Source: CAZBDU01 sp964490725 (lineage in GTDB: Bacteria > Spirochaetota > Spirochaetia > SZUA-6 > DRHE01). From it: a stretch of DNA of 44,518 bases. The stretch covers positions 1-44,518 of the forward strand of contig CAZBDU010000041.1 of NCBI GenBank assembly GCA_964490725.1. Reading direction: 5' to 3'. Of the stretch, positions 1-7,919 are shown piece after piece (position 1 is the stretch's first letter; every line of letters begins with the position of its first letter). The notes below the pieces were generated by a model. The model did no database searches. It had not been told where the DNA came from and saw nothing but the letters and a program-made list of their open reading frames with translations. The position numbers and the translations under genes were made by a program.

Positions 1-27
1 GTCCTCGACTCATCTAATATTACCATT

Positions 28-55
28 AGTATACCAGAAACATCCTAGTTGTCAA
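28..55 (-). promoter_or_regulatory. Sigma70-type promoter with GTATACCA element, firing left out of the window
   Basis: On the minus strand a TTGACA -35 box (50-55) and a TATACT -10 box (28-33) are separated by 16 bases. The stretch shares the spaced motif GTATACCA-N4-CATCC with the promoter at 3324-3352. The gene it would drive lies left of the window. The TGGTATAC core resembles operators of FadR-subfamily GntR regulators, so repression by such a protein is inferred. Confidence 0.55.
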
Positions 56-600
56 TTGCGGTGCGTGCGTTTTGGCTCAAGAGATCAGGTTTTTCTCTCA
101 TACATCGTGAACCGGTAGACGCCATGCCGCTATTTCTATCCCAGCCTCCGCAGGAAGAGTGGCGGGGTGGAAGTGGCCGTGCTGACTTTGGTGCGGCAAT
201 TTCGCAAATTGAGCAACACCATGGACACAAAGCCGATGCCTGCGCGCATGAGCTGTGCAGCGGAGGGACCGTTCTTGCCCCGCGTCGTCGCCCTGGCCGT
301 CGATCTTGTCGGAGACTGTCGTGGCCTAGTCGGACTGACGGGGGTGTTCATGCTTGTCGACGCGGTGGACCAGGCAGGATTGCCGAAAGACTTCGCCAGG
401 TTGACCGGACGGATTGGCCTCTCCAATCCCGTCGTTGTTTCGGTGTGACAACATCACTCCGGTGGGCCGACACTGCCAACGCAATAGCCTGCGGCGTCCT
501 CAAGAAGCGAGACCAAAGCATACGCTTCGGTGAATACGCAAAGATCAGGCTGGCCGCTGTAGCTTCAGCGCAAGTGCTCCTCCGAAGCGCCGCAGCAGAC
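56..600. other. Intergenic stretch without a supported gene
   Basis: Both strands were read. Open frames of 60-95 codons exist, but none shows a recognisable family, a sensible ribosome site or continuity with the neighbours. The stretch lies downstream of the leftward cupin gene and upstream of the leftward promoter at 28-55. It may be decayed coding DNA, but no parent gene was recognised. Confidence 0.4.
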
Positions 601-1047
601 CTACCAGTCCGTTGGCTTGCCGCCGGCCGTGGCAATCAATACAAAGGCCATTACGCACGGTTCGCTGCCCCGGTTGGCCCAGTTGTGGTTGGTGGCCCGC
701 TGGATGACCACATCCCCGGGCCTCAGGTGGACCTCCCCCTCCTCGAGCTCCATCCACATCTCTCCGGACAGACAGATCGCATAGTCGATGGTATCAGTGG
801 AGTGCCAGCGTTCCGAGACACCGGGCTCGTAGCAGGCGAAGCGCAGCACCGACCCGTTGGCCAGGCTTGTTCCGAGCTGCCACGTGGCCGGGTCTTCCTC
901 GGTCAGGCGCGGCGGTAGCCGGTCGGTGGCCCAGAGATCGACACGTTCGAACCCAGGCCGGCCGCACTTTCCCTCGATCTCGCTGTCCGTCTTAACGACG
1001 CTCCGACCTTCCCGGTTCTGGCCCGTGACTACTCTCCTTATTCTCAT
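601..1047 (-). CDS. Small cupin-domain protein
   Basis: This 148-residue protein has one conserved double-stranded beta-helix (cupin) domain. The first cupin motif is seen around the segment ERWHSTDTIDYAICLSGE, followed by the typical EGEVHLRPGDVVIQRATNHNW stretch, with His and Glu residues of the kind that bind metal. The reaction is unknown; small cupins include isomerases, dioxygenases and sensory proteins. It is the last gene of the leftward group behind the ThDP enzyme (gap of 65 bases), so it probably acts on the same substrate. The N-terminal 40 residues are poorly conserved-looking and the start is uncertain, since no clear Shine-Dalgarno sequence sits at the usual distance. Confidence 0.75.
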   Translation of the reverse strand: MRIRRVVTGQNREGRSVVKTDSEIEGKCGRPGFERVDLWATDRLPPRLTEEDPATWQLGTSLANGSVLRFACYEPGVSERWHSTDTIDYAICLSGEMWMELEEGEVHLRPGDVVIQRATNHNWANRGSEPCVMAFVLIATAGGKPTDW

Positions 1048-1112
1048 CTGTTACCATTCCCTCCATGCGTTCGCAGCGTGTGTGCAGGCTCCGCCAAGGT
1101 CGCCTTGTCTTG

Positions 1113-2795
1113 TCATCTAACGGACGGTTCCCAAAGAGCCGGAACTACGCTGGTCGGCTCGGTAGCAACATCGATCACGGCAGGCAGATCGGAGGCCAGT
1201 GCCTGCTGGAAAGCCTGCGGAATCTCTTCGGGTGCTTCCACCTCAATGCCCAGGCACCCCATGTCCCGGGCCAGGCGAGCGAAGTTGGTTTTCTCGAAGG
1301 AATAGATCTCGTGCGGATTTCCCGGGGAATCCGCGTAGGCGCGGTTCGTCCCGACGCGGCTCTGGCCGAAACCACTGTTGTTGTTGATCACCGTGACCGT
1401 GTGGATTTTCCAGCGCTTGGCCGTCTCAAGATCAGACAGATGATACCACATGCCGCCGTCTCCGGTGAAGCAAACCACGGGCCGTTGCGGCGCGGCCAAC
1501 TTGGCGCCCAGCGAAGCGGGGAACGCCCATCCCAGCGATCCGGCAGACCGTAGGTACGTTTGTCGCTGGTGAACCAAGTCCAGCATCGTGGCGGTCCAAA
1601 TGGCCGAGTACCCGGTGTCGGCAACGAGAATGGCGTCTTGCGGCACGAGCGTGGAAAGCTCCCTGCACAGACGCTCCGGGCGCATGGGCCGCACGGCTGC
1701 GCTCAGCAGGGGCTCAAGTTCCGCACGCCAGCTCGCTACGATTTCCGCTGCCTGTCGTGCCCAGGCTGCCTTGCCGTCCGCTCCCTGCAGGGACTCCACC
1801 AGCCCGGTGATCGCCAGCCTGGCATCTCCAAGTATGCCGTGCGTGTTTCGGCAGTTACGGCCCAACTCCGCCGGTTCAATGTCGATCTGGATGACGGGTG
1901 TCCCTTCCCGCGGAATAGTCCAGTTGTGGGTAACCTGATCGCCCACGGAGCTTCCGACGTAGATGACCAGGTCGGCCCCCGACACGATCTGGTTGGCGCA
2001 GCGCATGGAATAGGAGCCCACGATTCCCGCGCTGAGCGGATGAGTGCTGGGGATCACCGCCTTGGCAGTGCAAGAGCTGGCCACTGGTATGGAGAAGGCT
2101 TCTGCCAGCTTCAGTACTTGGGCTTGAGCCCCGGAGGCAATTGCTCCTCCCCCAGCCACGATGACCGGTCTGTCCGCGGCAGTGATGAGCCTGGCGGCCT
2201 CACGGATGTCACTGGCGGCAGGTTCGATTCTCAAGGCCGGCGCCCGCGTGTACCTTGGCTCAGCTCGCACGGGCAGGGAAATCGTAGCGGCTTCGATCAC
2301 CTCGCCCGCCAAGCCCATCAGCTCCAAGTGAACAGGCCGGGGAGCCCCCGACGTGGCTTCTCGGAACGCCTGGCTGAACAGATGAGGCAGCTGCTCCACC
2401 GTGTCAATATTCGCGTTGTATTTGGTCACAGGGTTGAACATCTCGTGGTGGAGGATCTCCTGGTATGCGTTCCGGTGCTGAAAAGCGGAAGGCTTGCGCC
2501 CGGTGATTGCGATCAGCGGAGAACGAGCCAAGTAAGCATCCTGCAATCCGGCTGCCAGGTTGGCGGCACCCACCGACTGGGCCATGACGATGCCCGGCTT
2601 CCGGCTGACCCTGGCATAGCCGTCCGCCATGTACGCCGCCGATTTCTCGCAATGCGGGACGACCCGCCTGATTCCCAATCCCTCCATCTCGACCAGAGCT
2701 CGGCGCAGAATGGCCGGGATCAGGAACACGTACTCTACTTCGTACGCCTGCAGCGTTTGAGCGATGAACCTTGCCCCCGTCACAGATTTCTCCAT
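1113..2795 (-). CDS. ThDP-dependent enzyme of the acetolactate synthase / 2-oxoacid decarboxylase family
   Basis: This 560-residue protein has the three-domain layout of the family. The N-terminal pyrimidine-binding domain has the catalytic Glu in CEKSAAYMADGYAR. A central domain starts near the segment DRPVIVAGGGA. The C-terminal domain has the ThDP/Mg motif GDGGMW followed about 25 residues later by VINNN. Length matches acetolactate synthases and benzoylformate- or oxalyl-CoA-type decarboxylases. The ATG at 2795 is chosen because AAGGG lies just upstream. The gene sits between the HTH gene and the cupin gene, all leftward and probably co-transcribed from 3324-3352. The region holds no small regulatory subunit or branched-chain amino-acid gene, so a catabolic C-C lyase or ligase role is more likely than isoleucine-valine synthesis. 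The substrate is unknown. Confidence 0.85.
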   Translation of the reverse strand: MEKSVTGARFIAQTLQAYEVEYVFLIPAILRRALVEMEGLGIRRVVPHCEKSAAYMADGYARVSRKPGIVMAQSVGAANLAAGLQDAYLARSPLIAITGRKPSAFQHRNAYQEILHHEMFNPVTKYNANIDTVEQLPHLFSQAFREATSGAPRPVHLELMGLAGEVIEAATISLPVRAEPRYTRAPALRIEPAASDIREAARLITAADRPVIVAGGGAIASGAQAQVLKLAEAFSIPVASSCTAKAVIPSTHPLSAGIVGSYSMRCANQIVSGADLVIYVGSSVGDQVTHNWTIPREGTPVIQIDIEPAELGRNCRNTHGILGDARLAITGLVESLQGADGKAAWARQAAEIVASWRAELEPLLSAAVRPMRPERLCRELSTLVPQDAILVADTGYSAIWTATMLDLVHQRQTYLRSAGSLGWAFPASLGAKLAAPQRPVVCFTGDGGMWYHLSDLETAKRWKIHTVTVINNNSGFGQSRVGTNRAYADSPGNPHEIYSFEKTNFARLARDMGCLGIEVEAPEEIPQAFQQALASDLPAVIDVATEPTSVVPALWEPSVR

Positions 2796-2855
2796 GTCCC
2801 TTGCCCTTCTCCTATTCTTCGCGGGTCGCAGTAGTGGCACTCTGATTGCCGGCCG

Positions 2856-3278
2856 TTAGTGGTGGCCTGCCAGAGACCGTTCCTGCCGGGCTGAGCGGCC
2901 TCGCTGCTTGAAGAATCCCTCCTCACGCATCACTTTGAGCACCGTCGGCAGCGAATAAGGGATGCCGTTCTGCCGGCGCAGCATCGTTGCGTTGATCCTC
3001 TGGTGCCGCGCCTCCATCTGCCGGCAGAGATCGATGATCTTGAAGCGCCAGTAGGGCTTGATCCGCCGCGGCGATCTTGCTGGCCGTCGGGTATGGTCAA
3101 GAAGCTGCTCGCGTTCCTCGAACCGCCGTATCCATTTCCTCACCGTCTTGGGGGTAGTGGCGAACTGCCGAGCCGCCGGTTTCACCCCAAATAGCCTGGC
3201 GAACTGGACCATACCCAGCCTGACTTCACTCACGTCCTTGCTGTTCAAGTAATACCCGTAGTAGGTGAACTCGAGCAT
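2856..3278 (-). CDS. Helix-turn-helix protein resembling the N-terminal part of an IS481-family transposase
   Basis: This 140-residue protein has a helix-turn-helix around ARLFGVKPAARQFATTPKTV, then the linker RRPARSPRRIKP typical of IS481-like and homeodomain-like transposases, and a second DNA-binding segment with SLPTVLKVMREEGF. The DDE integrase domain that should follow is absent: the frame stops after about 140 residues and the ThDP gene begins 60 bases further on. The ATG at 3278 is well supported by GGAAGGAGGGG just upstream. It is either a truncated transposase or a DNA-binding fragment kept as the first gene of a metabolic operon. Terminal inverted repeats were not found. Confidence 0.65.
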   Translation of the reverse strand: MLEFTYYGYYLNSKDVSEVRLGMVQFARLFGVKPAARQFATTPKTVRKWIRRFEEREQLLDHTRRPARSPRRIKPYWRFKIIDLCRQMEARHQRINATMLRRQNGIPYSLPTVLKVMREEGFFKQRGRSARQERSLAGHH

Positions 3279-3323
3279 AGACCCCTCCTTCCCGAAGCTT
3301 ACTCGAGCTGTAGAATGACTAGT

Positions 3324-3352
3324 TGTATACCACAAGCATCCCAATATGTCAA
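3324..3352 (-). promoter_or_regulatory. Strong sigma70-type promoter for the HTH-ThDP enzyme-cupin group
   Basis: On the minus strand TTGACA (3347-3352) and TATACA (3324-3329) are separated by 17 bases. The -10 region overlaps TTGTGGTATACAA, whose ends TTGT and ACAA form an inverted repeat typical of GntR-family operators. GTATACCA-N4-CATCC is shared with 29-45. It lies about 45 bases upstream of the start at 3278. Confidence 0.7.
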
Positions 3353-3418
3353 CCGTACTCTTGGAAAATCGCTCAGATGTGATCGTGCGGCATGCGCATA
3401 AAGAGACAGGGTACCCCC

Positions 3419-3446
3419 GGGTGCTGCGCCCGCCGGCGCAGCACCC
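3419..3446. other. Perfect 12-bp stem, 4-base loop hairpin between divergent promoters
   Basis: The arms 3419-3430 and 3435-3446 are exact reverse complements (GGGTGCTGCGCC and its complement) around the loop CGCC. No run of T follows on either strand, so it is not a classic intrinsic terminator. It lies between the leftward promoter at 3324-3352 and the rightward one at 3628-3657. It could insulate the two operons, be a remnant of a mobile element, or act as a protein site. Confidence 0.6.
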
Positions 3447-3627
3447 AAGCGCACCGGCGCCCGTATTGTGTTCAGGACGCATGGCGACAGGCGTGGGTGA
3501 CTTTTCAGCTCTGGCATCCCTGCCGGTCGAAGTCGCTCGAACGCCTGCAGCTGTTTCGGCTCTTTGCAGGTGGCTCGAGATTGGGGGGACCATGTGTGTT
3601 CATCCGCTCGACGTCCAACCAGCCGAT

Positions 3628-3657
3628 TTGACAAGAACGGAGCCCGACACGGATAAT
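3628..3657 (+). promoter_or_regulatory. Promoter for tctABC
   Basis: TTGACA (3628-3633) and GATAAT (3652-3657) lie 18 bases apart, about 110 bases upstream of the tctA start. The -35 box is a perfect match. No obvious operator was recognised in the leader. Confidence 0.55.
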
Positions 3658-3767
3658 TGCGCCCCGAAAAACCTTGGGAAGGTTGGAAGCTGTGTCGGTC
3701 CTGCAAAGCCGGACTCTGGTACGAGAGGGTGTGAAAACCGGAACAGACAAGGAGAAGCACCAGGAAG

Positions 3768-5279
3768 ATGCTTGACTCGATCGTGCAGGGTTTGTCTTTC
3801 CTGGCCAATCCGCCTGTCATCCTGGCGCTCGTAGTTGGTGTAGTCGTCGGGCTGGTATTTGGCCTCATGCCGGGGATCGGTGTTGCCTCCGCCATGGCCA
3901 TAGCCCTTCCGCTGACCTTCGGCATGAAGCCGATGGTGGCGCTGGCGCTGCTGATGGCCATCCATGCCGTCGGCTGCACCGGGGGTTCCATCACGGCCAT
4001 CCTGCTCAACATCCCCGGCACGGGCCTCAATTCGGCGACGTTGCTCGACGGCTACCCCATGACCAGGAAAGGTCAGGGCGGACAGGCGGTGGGCGCTGCG
4101 CTCTCCGCGTCCGCGCTGGGTGGGCTTTTCGGAGCGATCGTACTGGCCCTGTTGATTCCGGTGGTCCGGCCGTTGATCATGGTGTTTGGCTCCCCCGAGA
4201 CCCTGCTCGTGGCGTTGACAGGGTTGTGTTTCATCTCCGTGCTGTCGTCGTCCGGGTCCGTTAGCAAGGGACTGGCCTCTGGCTTTCTGGGCATGTTGAT
4301 CGGCTTTGTTGGACTCGATCCACTCATCGGCGTGCCCCGCTTTGCTTTCGGGAGCATGTATCTCTACGACGGAGTCGGCATCATCCCGTTCGTGTTGGGC
4401 ATGTTCGCACTGCCGGAGATTATCGATCTCACTTTGAAAGGGCGAGCCACTATCGCCGATGTGGACGCCTCCGTCATCTCAAGGACGCCATTCTCACAGG
4501 TCTGGCAGGGTGTCAGGTACGTGTTTCGTAACATCTCACTCTTCATACGCAGCTCCATCATCGGTACAGTGGTGGGCATCATCCCGGGCATCGGTGGCCC
4601 CACCGCAATCTTCATGGCATACGGACAGGCCAAGATGGTTTCCAAGCATCCTGAAGACTTCGGCAAAGGGACCATTGAGGGCGTGATCGCTCCGGAAGCG
4701 GCCAACAATTCCAAGGAGGGAGGGTCGATGCTGCCGACCCTGGCTTTTGGAGTCCCCGGCTCTATGTTGATGGCCATTCTTCTGGCTGCGATGATTTATC
4801 ACGGCATCGCGCCCGGACCACCGATGCTCAAGGAGAACCTTCCGATAACCTGGGCCCTGATCTTTGCGCTTGTGGCGGCCAATATCCTGGGGTCAGCAGT
4901 GATGCTGCCGTTCGCCATGAAGCTGGCCAACATCGCCTTTATGCGCGCCCGGATTCTCATCCCCATCATCCTGGTAGTCGCCTGCTTCGGCGCCTACACG
5001 GGAGATTCGGAGTTCGGCGCCATCATCGCCATGCTCATCTTCGGTGCTCTTGGCTACACGATGATGAAGACAGACTACAACCGAGTCACAATGCTGCTGG
5101 GCTACATCCTGGCGCCGATCGTGGAGCGGTACTGGTTCATCTCCTACGCGTCGGAGGGCCTGCAGTTCTTCCTGCGGCCGATCAACCTGGTTCTGGTGGG
5201 CCTTTCAGTATTCGTGCTGAGCTACTATCCGGCGAAACGGATCATCCTGAGGAGCAGAAAGCCGCGCCATGAAAGCTAG
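3768..5279 (+). CDS. tctA: Tripartite tricarboxylate transporter, large permease subunit TctA
   Basis: This 503-residue polytopic membrane protein matches the usual TctA length (about 500). The family signature region is clear: GLMPGIGVASAMAIALPLTF near residues 32-50, then GCTGGSITAILLNIPGT. A second repeat-like block reads GIIPGIGGPTAIFMAYGQA. About 12 hydrophobic segments are visible. It forms the secondary transport channel with TctB and takes substrate from the periplasmic TctC. Known family substrates are citrate, other tricarboxylates and dicarboxylic aromatic acids; the one here is not known. The start ATG follows AGGAAG. The next gene overlaps by 11 bases. Confidence 0.93.
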   Translation: MLDSIVQGLSFLANPPVILALVVGVVVGLVFGLMPGIGVASAMAIALPLTFGMKPMVALALLMAIHAVGCTGGSITAILLNIPGTGLNSATLLDGYPMTRKGQGGQAVGAALSASALGGLFGAIVLALLIPVVRPLIMVFGSPETLLVALTGLCFISVLSSSGSVSKGLASGFLGMLIGFVGLDPLIGVPRFAFGSMYLYDGVGIIPFVLGMFALPEIIDLTLKGRATIADVDASVISRTPFSQVWQGVRYVFRNISLFIRSSIIGTVVGIIPGIGGPTAIFMAYGQAKMVSKHPEDFGKGTIEGVIAPEAANNSKEGGSMLPTLAFGVPGSMLMAILLAAMIYHGIAPGPPMLKENLPITWALIFALVAANILGSAVMLPFAMKLANIAFMRARILIPIILVVACFGAYTGDSEFGAIIAMLIFGALGYTMMKTDYNRVTMLLGYILAPIVERYWFISYASEGLQFFLRPINLVLVGLSVFVLSYYPAKRIILRSRKPRHES

Positions 5280-5745
5280 CGTTATATTCACTGCGATCCT
5301 GTTCGGCGTGGCCGTGATGTTCGTCATCCTCTCATTTCAGTACCGCTACGAGGCACGCATCGCACCCCTGCTGGTCGGAACCCTGGCCTCCGTTTGCCTG
5401 GCGGTCGTGCTGATCAACGGCATAAGAGCGATGTACCGGGACAAGCGCAGCGGAGCGAAGGGCGACCAGGCAGCTGCGAGCGGCGAGACGGCAACGAGCG
5501 TCGATTTTCAGCTCGGCGTCAAGGGCTCACTTCAGGCCGTTGCGTGGGTGGTCGGGCTCGTAGTCTGCATCTACTTGGTGGGCCTCGTCATCGCCCTTCC
5601 CTTGTTCGTGCTGGTCTACATGAGAGCGTACAAGGAAAGGTGGCTCACCTCCCTGGTCAGCTCCGCAGGCATTCTTCTGATCGTTTGGGGGTTCTTCGAC
5701 AAAATCCTGCATGTCTCGCTGTACTGGGGGATCCTGCTGGAATAG
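5269..5745 (+). CDS. tctB: Tripartite tricarboxylate transporter, small subunit TctB
   Basis: This 158-residue protein has four hydrophobic segments in the TctB pattern: one N-terminal, one after residue 20, and two close together near the C-terminus after a hydrophilic stretch at about residues 55-80. TctB is the poorly conserved small membrane partner of TctA. It overlaps the tctA end by 11 bases, which implies translational coupling. Confidence 0.85.
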   Translation: MKASVIFTAILFGVAVMFVILSFQYRYEARIAPLLVGTLASVCLAVVLINGIRAMYRDKRSGAKGDQAAASGETATSVDFQLGVKGSLQAVAWVVGLVVCIYLVGLVIALPLFVLVYMRAYKERWLTSLVSSAGILLIVWGFFDKILHVSLYWGILLE

Positions 5746-5837
5746 GGCGGGGTCGGAGCGGGCGGTCATCGTCAAGCTGAAGGTGGGGGCACAAGCGTGC
5801 TTTGCCTTGCGAAACCGTGGTGAAGGAGGAAGAGATC

Positions 5838-6941
5838 ATGATTGGACCAAGACGAATTGCACTGGCGGCCGGGATCCTGCTGTGTGCCTGCTCCCTGCTG
5901 TTTGCCGGGGGCTCGAACGAGGGAACCGCGGCCAAGGACGAGGCGTCCCTGTCTGCGCCGCTTTCCGCCATGGACAAGGCGGCCCAGTTCTACAAGGGCA
6001 AGACAGTGCGCATCCTGGTAGGCCATGAGCCTGGGGGCGGTTATGACGCCACGGCCAGGCTTCTGGCACCAGCTCTCTCAGAGCTCCTGGGCGCCACCGT
6101 GGTGGTGGAAAACTACCTTGGGGCCGGCGGCATCAAGGCAGCCAACTATCTGTACGAGAAGGCGGACCAGGACGGCCTGACGCTCCAGCTGATGATGACA
6201 CCCACGCTGGTGCAGGGCCAGCTGGTCAGAGACCCCGCCGTTACCTACGACTTGAGAAAGATGAACTGCCTCGGCAACACTCGGGCCTACTACTCCGGCG
6301 TCTGGATCACCGCCGGGCTGCCGTTCAAAGATTGGGCTGACATGGTGAGCTCTGGCAAGAAGATCCGTTTTGCCGCCAGCAACCAGGCCAGTCAGACCTA
6401 CTGGGTGCCGGAGATGGTCCTCAAGGCCACCGGACTGAACGAAGAGACCATCAACATGGTGCGAGGCTACATCAGCGCGCCTGACGAGCTGCTGGCCGTA
6501 GTCCGGGGAGAAGTGGAGGCCACGTTTCTTTCGTACAACTCCGGTTCCATAGCCTCGGAGTACAAAGCCGGCACGATCCGGCCCATGGTCTATTTCTCTC
6601 CCGAAAGGGTGCAGGAGCTGCCCGACGTGCCCACCATCTACGAGGTGGCGCCGAACCTGCCGCCCAACGTAAAGTTCTGGCTGGACTACCATGTGGGAAC
6701 ACAGAAGTATCGCGGCGCCATCTACACCAACCAGAACGTGCCGCCGGAGCGAGTCGAGTTTCTACGCGAAGCCCTGAGCAAGGTGATGGAAAAGGACTCG
6801 CCGGTCTACCGGAAGATCAAGGCGGCCAACTTCAGCCCATTCTGGGCTACCGCCGAGGACGTGCAGCAGGCAGTGAATACCTGGCTGAATGTCGACGAGG
6901 AGCAGGTGAAATACTTCAGGAAGGTTCTCGGTCTCGAATAG
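5838..6941 (+). CDS. tctC: Tripartite tricarboxylate transporter periplasmic binding protein TctC (Bug family)
   Basis: This 367-residue extracytoplasmic solute receptor starts at the ATG at 5838, where AAGGAGGAAGAG is an excellent ribosome site. A hydrophobic signal sequence (residues 1 to about 22) leads to a mature start FAGGSNEG, a spirochaete-like pattern. The Bug-family N-domain is visible as GKTVRILVGHEPGGGYDATA, followed by VENYLGAGGIKAANYLY. It delivers substrate to TctAB. In this family the fold clamps a carboxylate through backbone amides and water, so an organic acid is the likely ligand. It lies about 90 bases downstream of tctB. Confidence 0.92.
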   Translation: MIGPRRIALAAGILLCACSLLFAGGSNEGTAAKDEASLSAPLSAMDKAAQFYKGKTVRILVGHEPGGGYDATARLLAPALSELLGATVVVENYLGAGGIKAANYLYEKADQDGLTLQLMMTPTLVQGQLVRDPAVTYDLRKMNCLGNTRAYYSGVWITAGLPFKDWADMVSSGKKIRFAASNQASQTYWVPEMVLKATGLNEETINMVRGYISAPDELLAVVRGEVEATFLSYNSGSIASEYKAGTIRPMVYFSPERVQELPDVPTIYEVAPNLPPNVKFWLDYHVGTQKYRGAIYTNQNVPPERVEFLREALSKVMEKDSPVYRKIKAANFSPFWATAEDVQQAVNTWLNVDEEQVKYFRKVLGLE

Positions 6942-7154
6942 GGATGGCCTCACCGTTTGTGGAACCTTCCGGGCGTTTCTGGTAGCATCACGGCTGTCCG
7001 CGCCGGGTGGCCTTCTGGTTCTCGGGGGGCCTGCCCGGCGCCCCGGGTGCGCAGCCGATCTGGATGCAGGACGGTTCCCGCGTTTCCCGGAGGAACGCGA
7101 AAGGCGGAGGCCAGGCGAGTGATGGCCGAATATATGCTCTGAGGAGACACGGAT

Positions 7155-7919
7155 ATGGGGTACGCGGATACGAAGTTCGATGACTTCTTCCAGCTGGTCA
7201 GGAAAAGGAGATCCATCCGGAAGTTCAAGGCCGACCCGGTGCCCGATGAGTACATCGAGAAGATTGTAGAAGCAGCCCGCTGGGCGCAGTCGGGAGCAAA
7301 CGCCCAGCCTTGGGAGTTCATCATCGTCAGGGACAGGGCCGTGAAAGAAAAGATCGTGGAGCTTCAGATGGAACACCGGATGCGCTGTTGGGACTTTGAG
7401 AGAACCCGCATCCAGGAGCTCAGGCACAACGTACACAGCCCCGGCGCTCCGACTGTTCCGCCCAATTTCAAGGAAGCCCCCGTGTTCATCGTTGTCTGTG
7501 GAGACCCGAGAACCACGCAAGCCAGCGTGTTGATCGCACATTTCCTGACGAACGAGGGAGGGCCGATGGCCCACTTTCTAAAGAACATGGCCAACGCCAC
7601 CCAAATCCTCAACCTGGCGGCGGCGGCCCTGGGATTAGGCTCGCAGTGGGTAAGCGTGAACTCGGCCATCGAGCCGCGGCTGAAGGCTCTGTTGAATGTG
7701 CCCGACGAAATTGCGATTCACACGATCGTCCCCATCGGATATCCCGCCTATGAGCCGGCGCCCCCCTACAGGCGGGACCTGGAGGAAATCCGCCACTACG
7801 AGCAGTACGACCGGAGCAAGTTTCGCTCTGGCGACGACATATTCAATTACCTGCGCACTTTGAGGACAGCGACGCGGCCCTCCTACGAGGCGATCTTCAA
7901 CGTCGAAGAGAGGAAATGA
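7155..7919 (+). CDS. Nitroreductase-family FMN oxidoreductase
   Basis: This 254-residue protein has the nitroreductase signature near its N-terminus: LVRKRRSIRKFKADPVPDE, then VEAARWAQSGANAQPWEFI, which binds FMN phosphate and the dimer partner. A C-terminal block with LAAAALGLGSQWVS and IVPIGYPAYEPAPP is typical. It is longer than minimal nitroreductases (about 200) because of an insert around residues 70-120. Family members reduce nitro groups, enones, flavins or halogenated rings with NAD(P)H. The start at 7155 follows GAGGAG. Its stop overlaps the next gene by 4 bases, which ties it to the PrpD and fumarate-reductase-like proteins. Confidence 0.88.
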   Translation: MGYADTKFDDFFQLVRKRRSIRKFKADPVPDEYIEKIVEAARWAQSGANAQPWEFIIVRDRAVKEKIVELQMEHRMRCWDFERTRIQELRHNVHSPGAPTVPPNFKEAPVFIVVCGDPRTTQASVLIAHFLTNEGGPMAHFLKNMANATQILNLAAAALGLGSQWVSVNSAIEPRLKALLNVPDEIAIHTIVPIGYPAYEPAPPYRRDLEEIRHYEQYDRSKFRSGDDIFNYLRTLRTATRPSYEAIFNVEERK

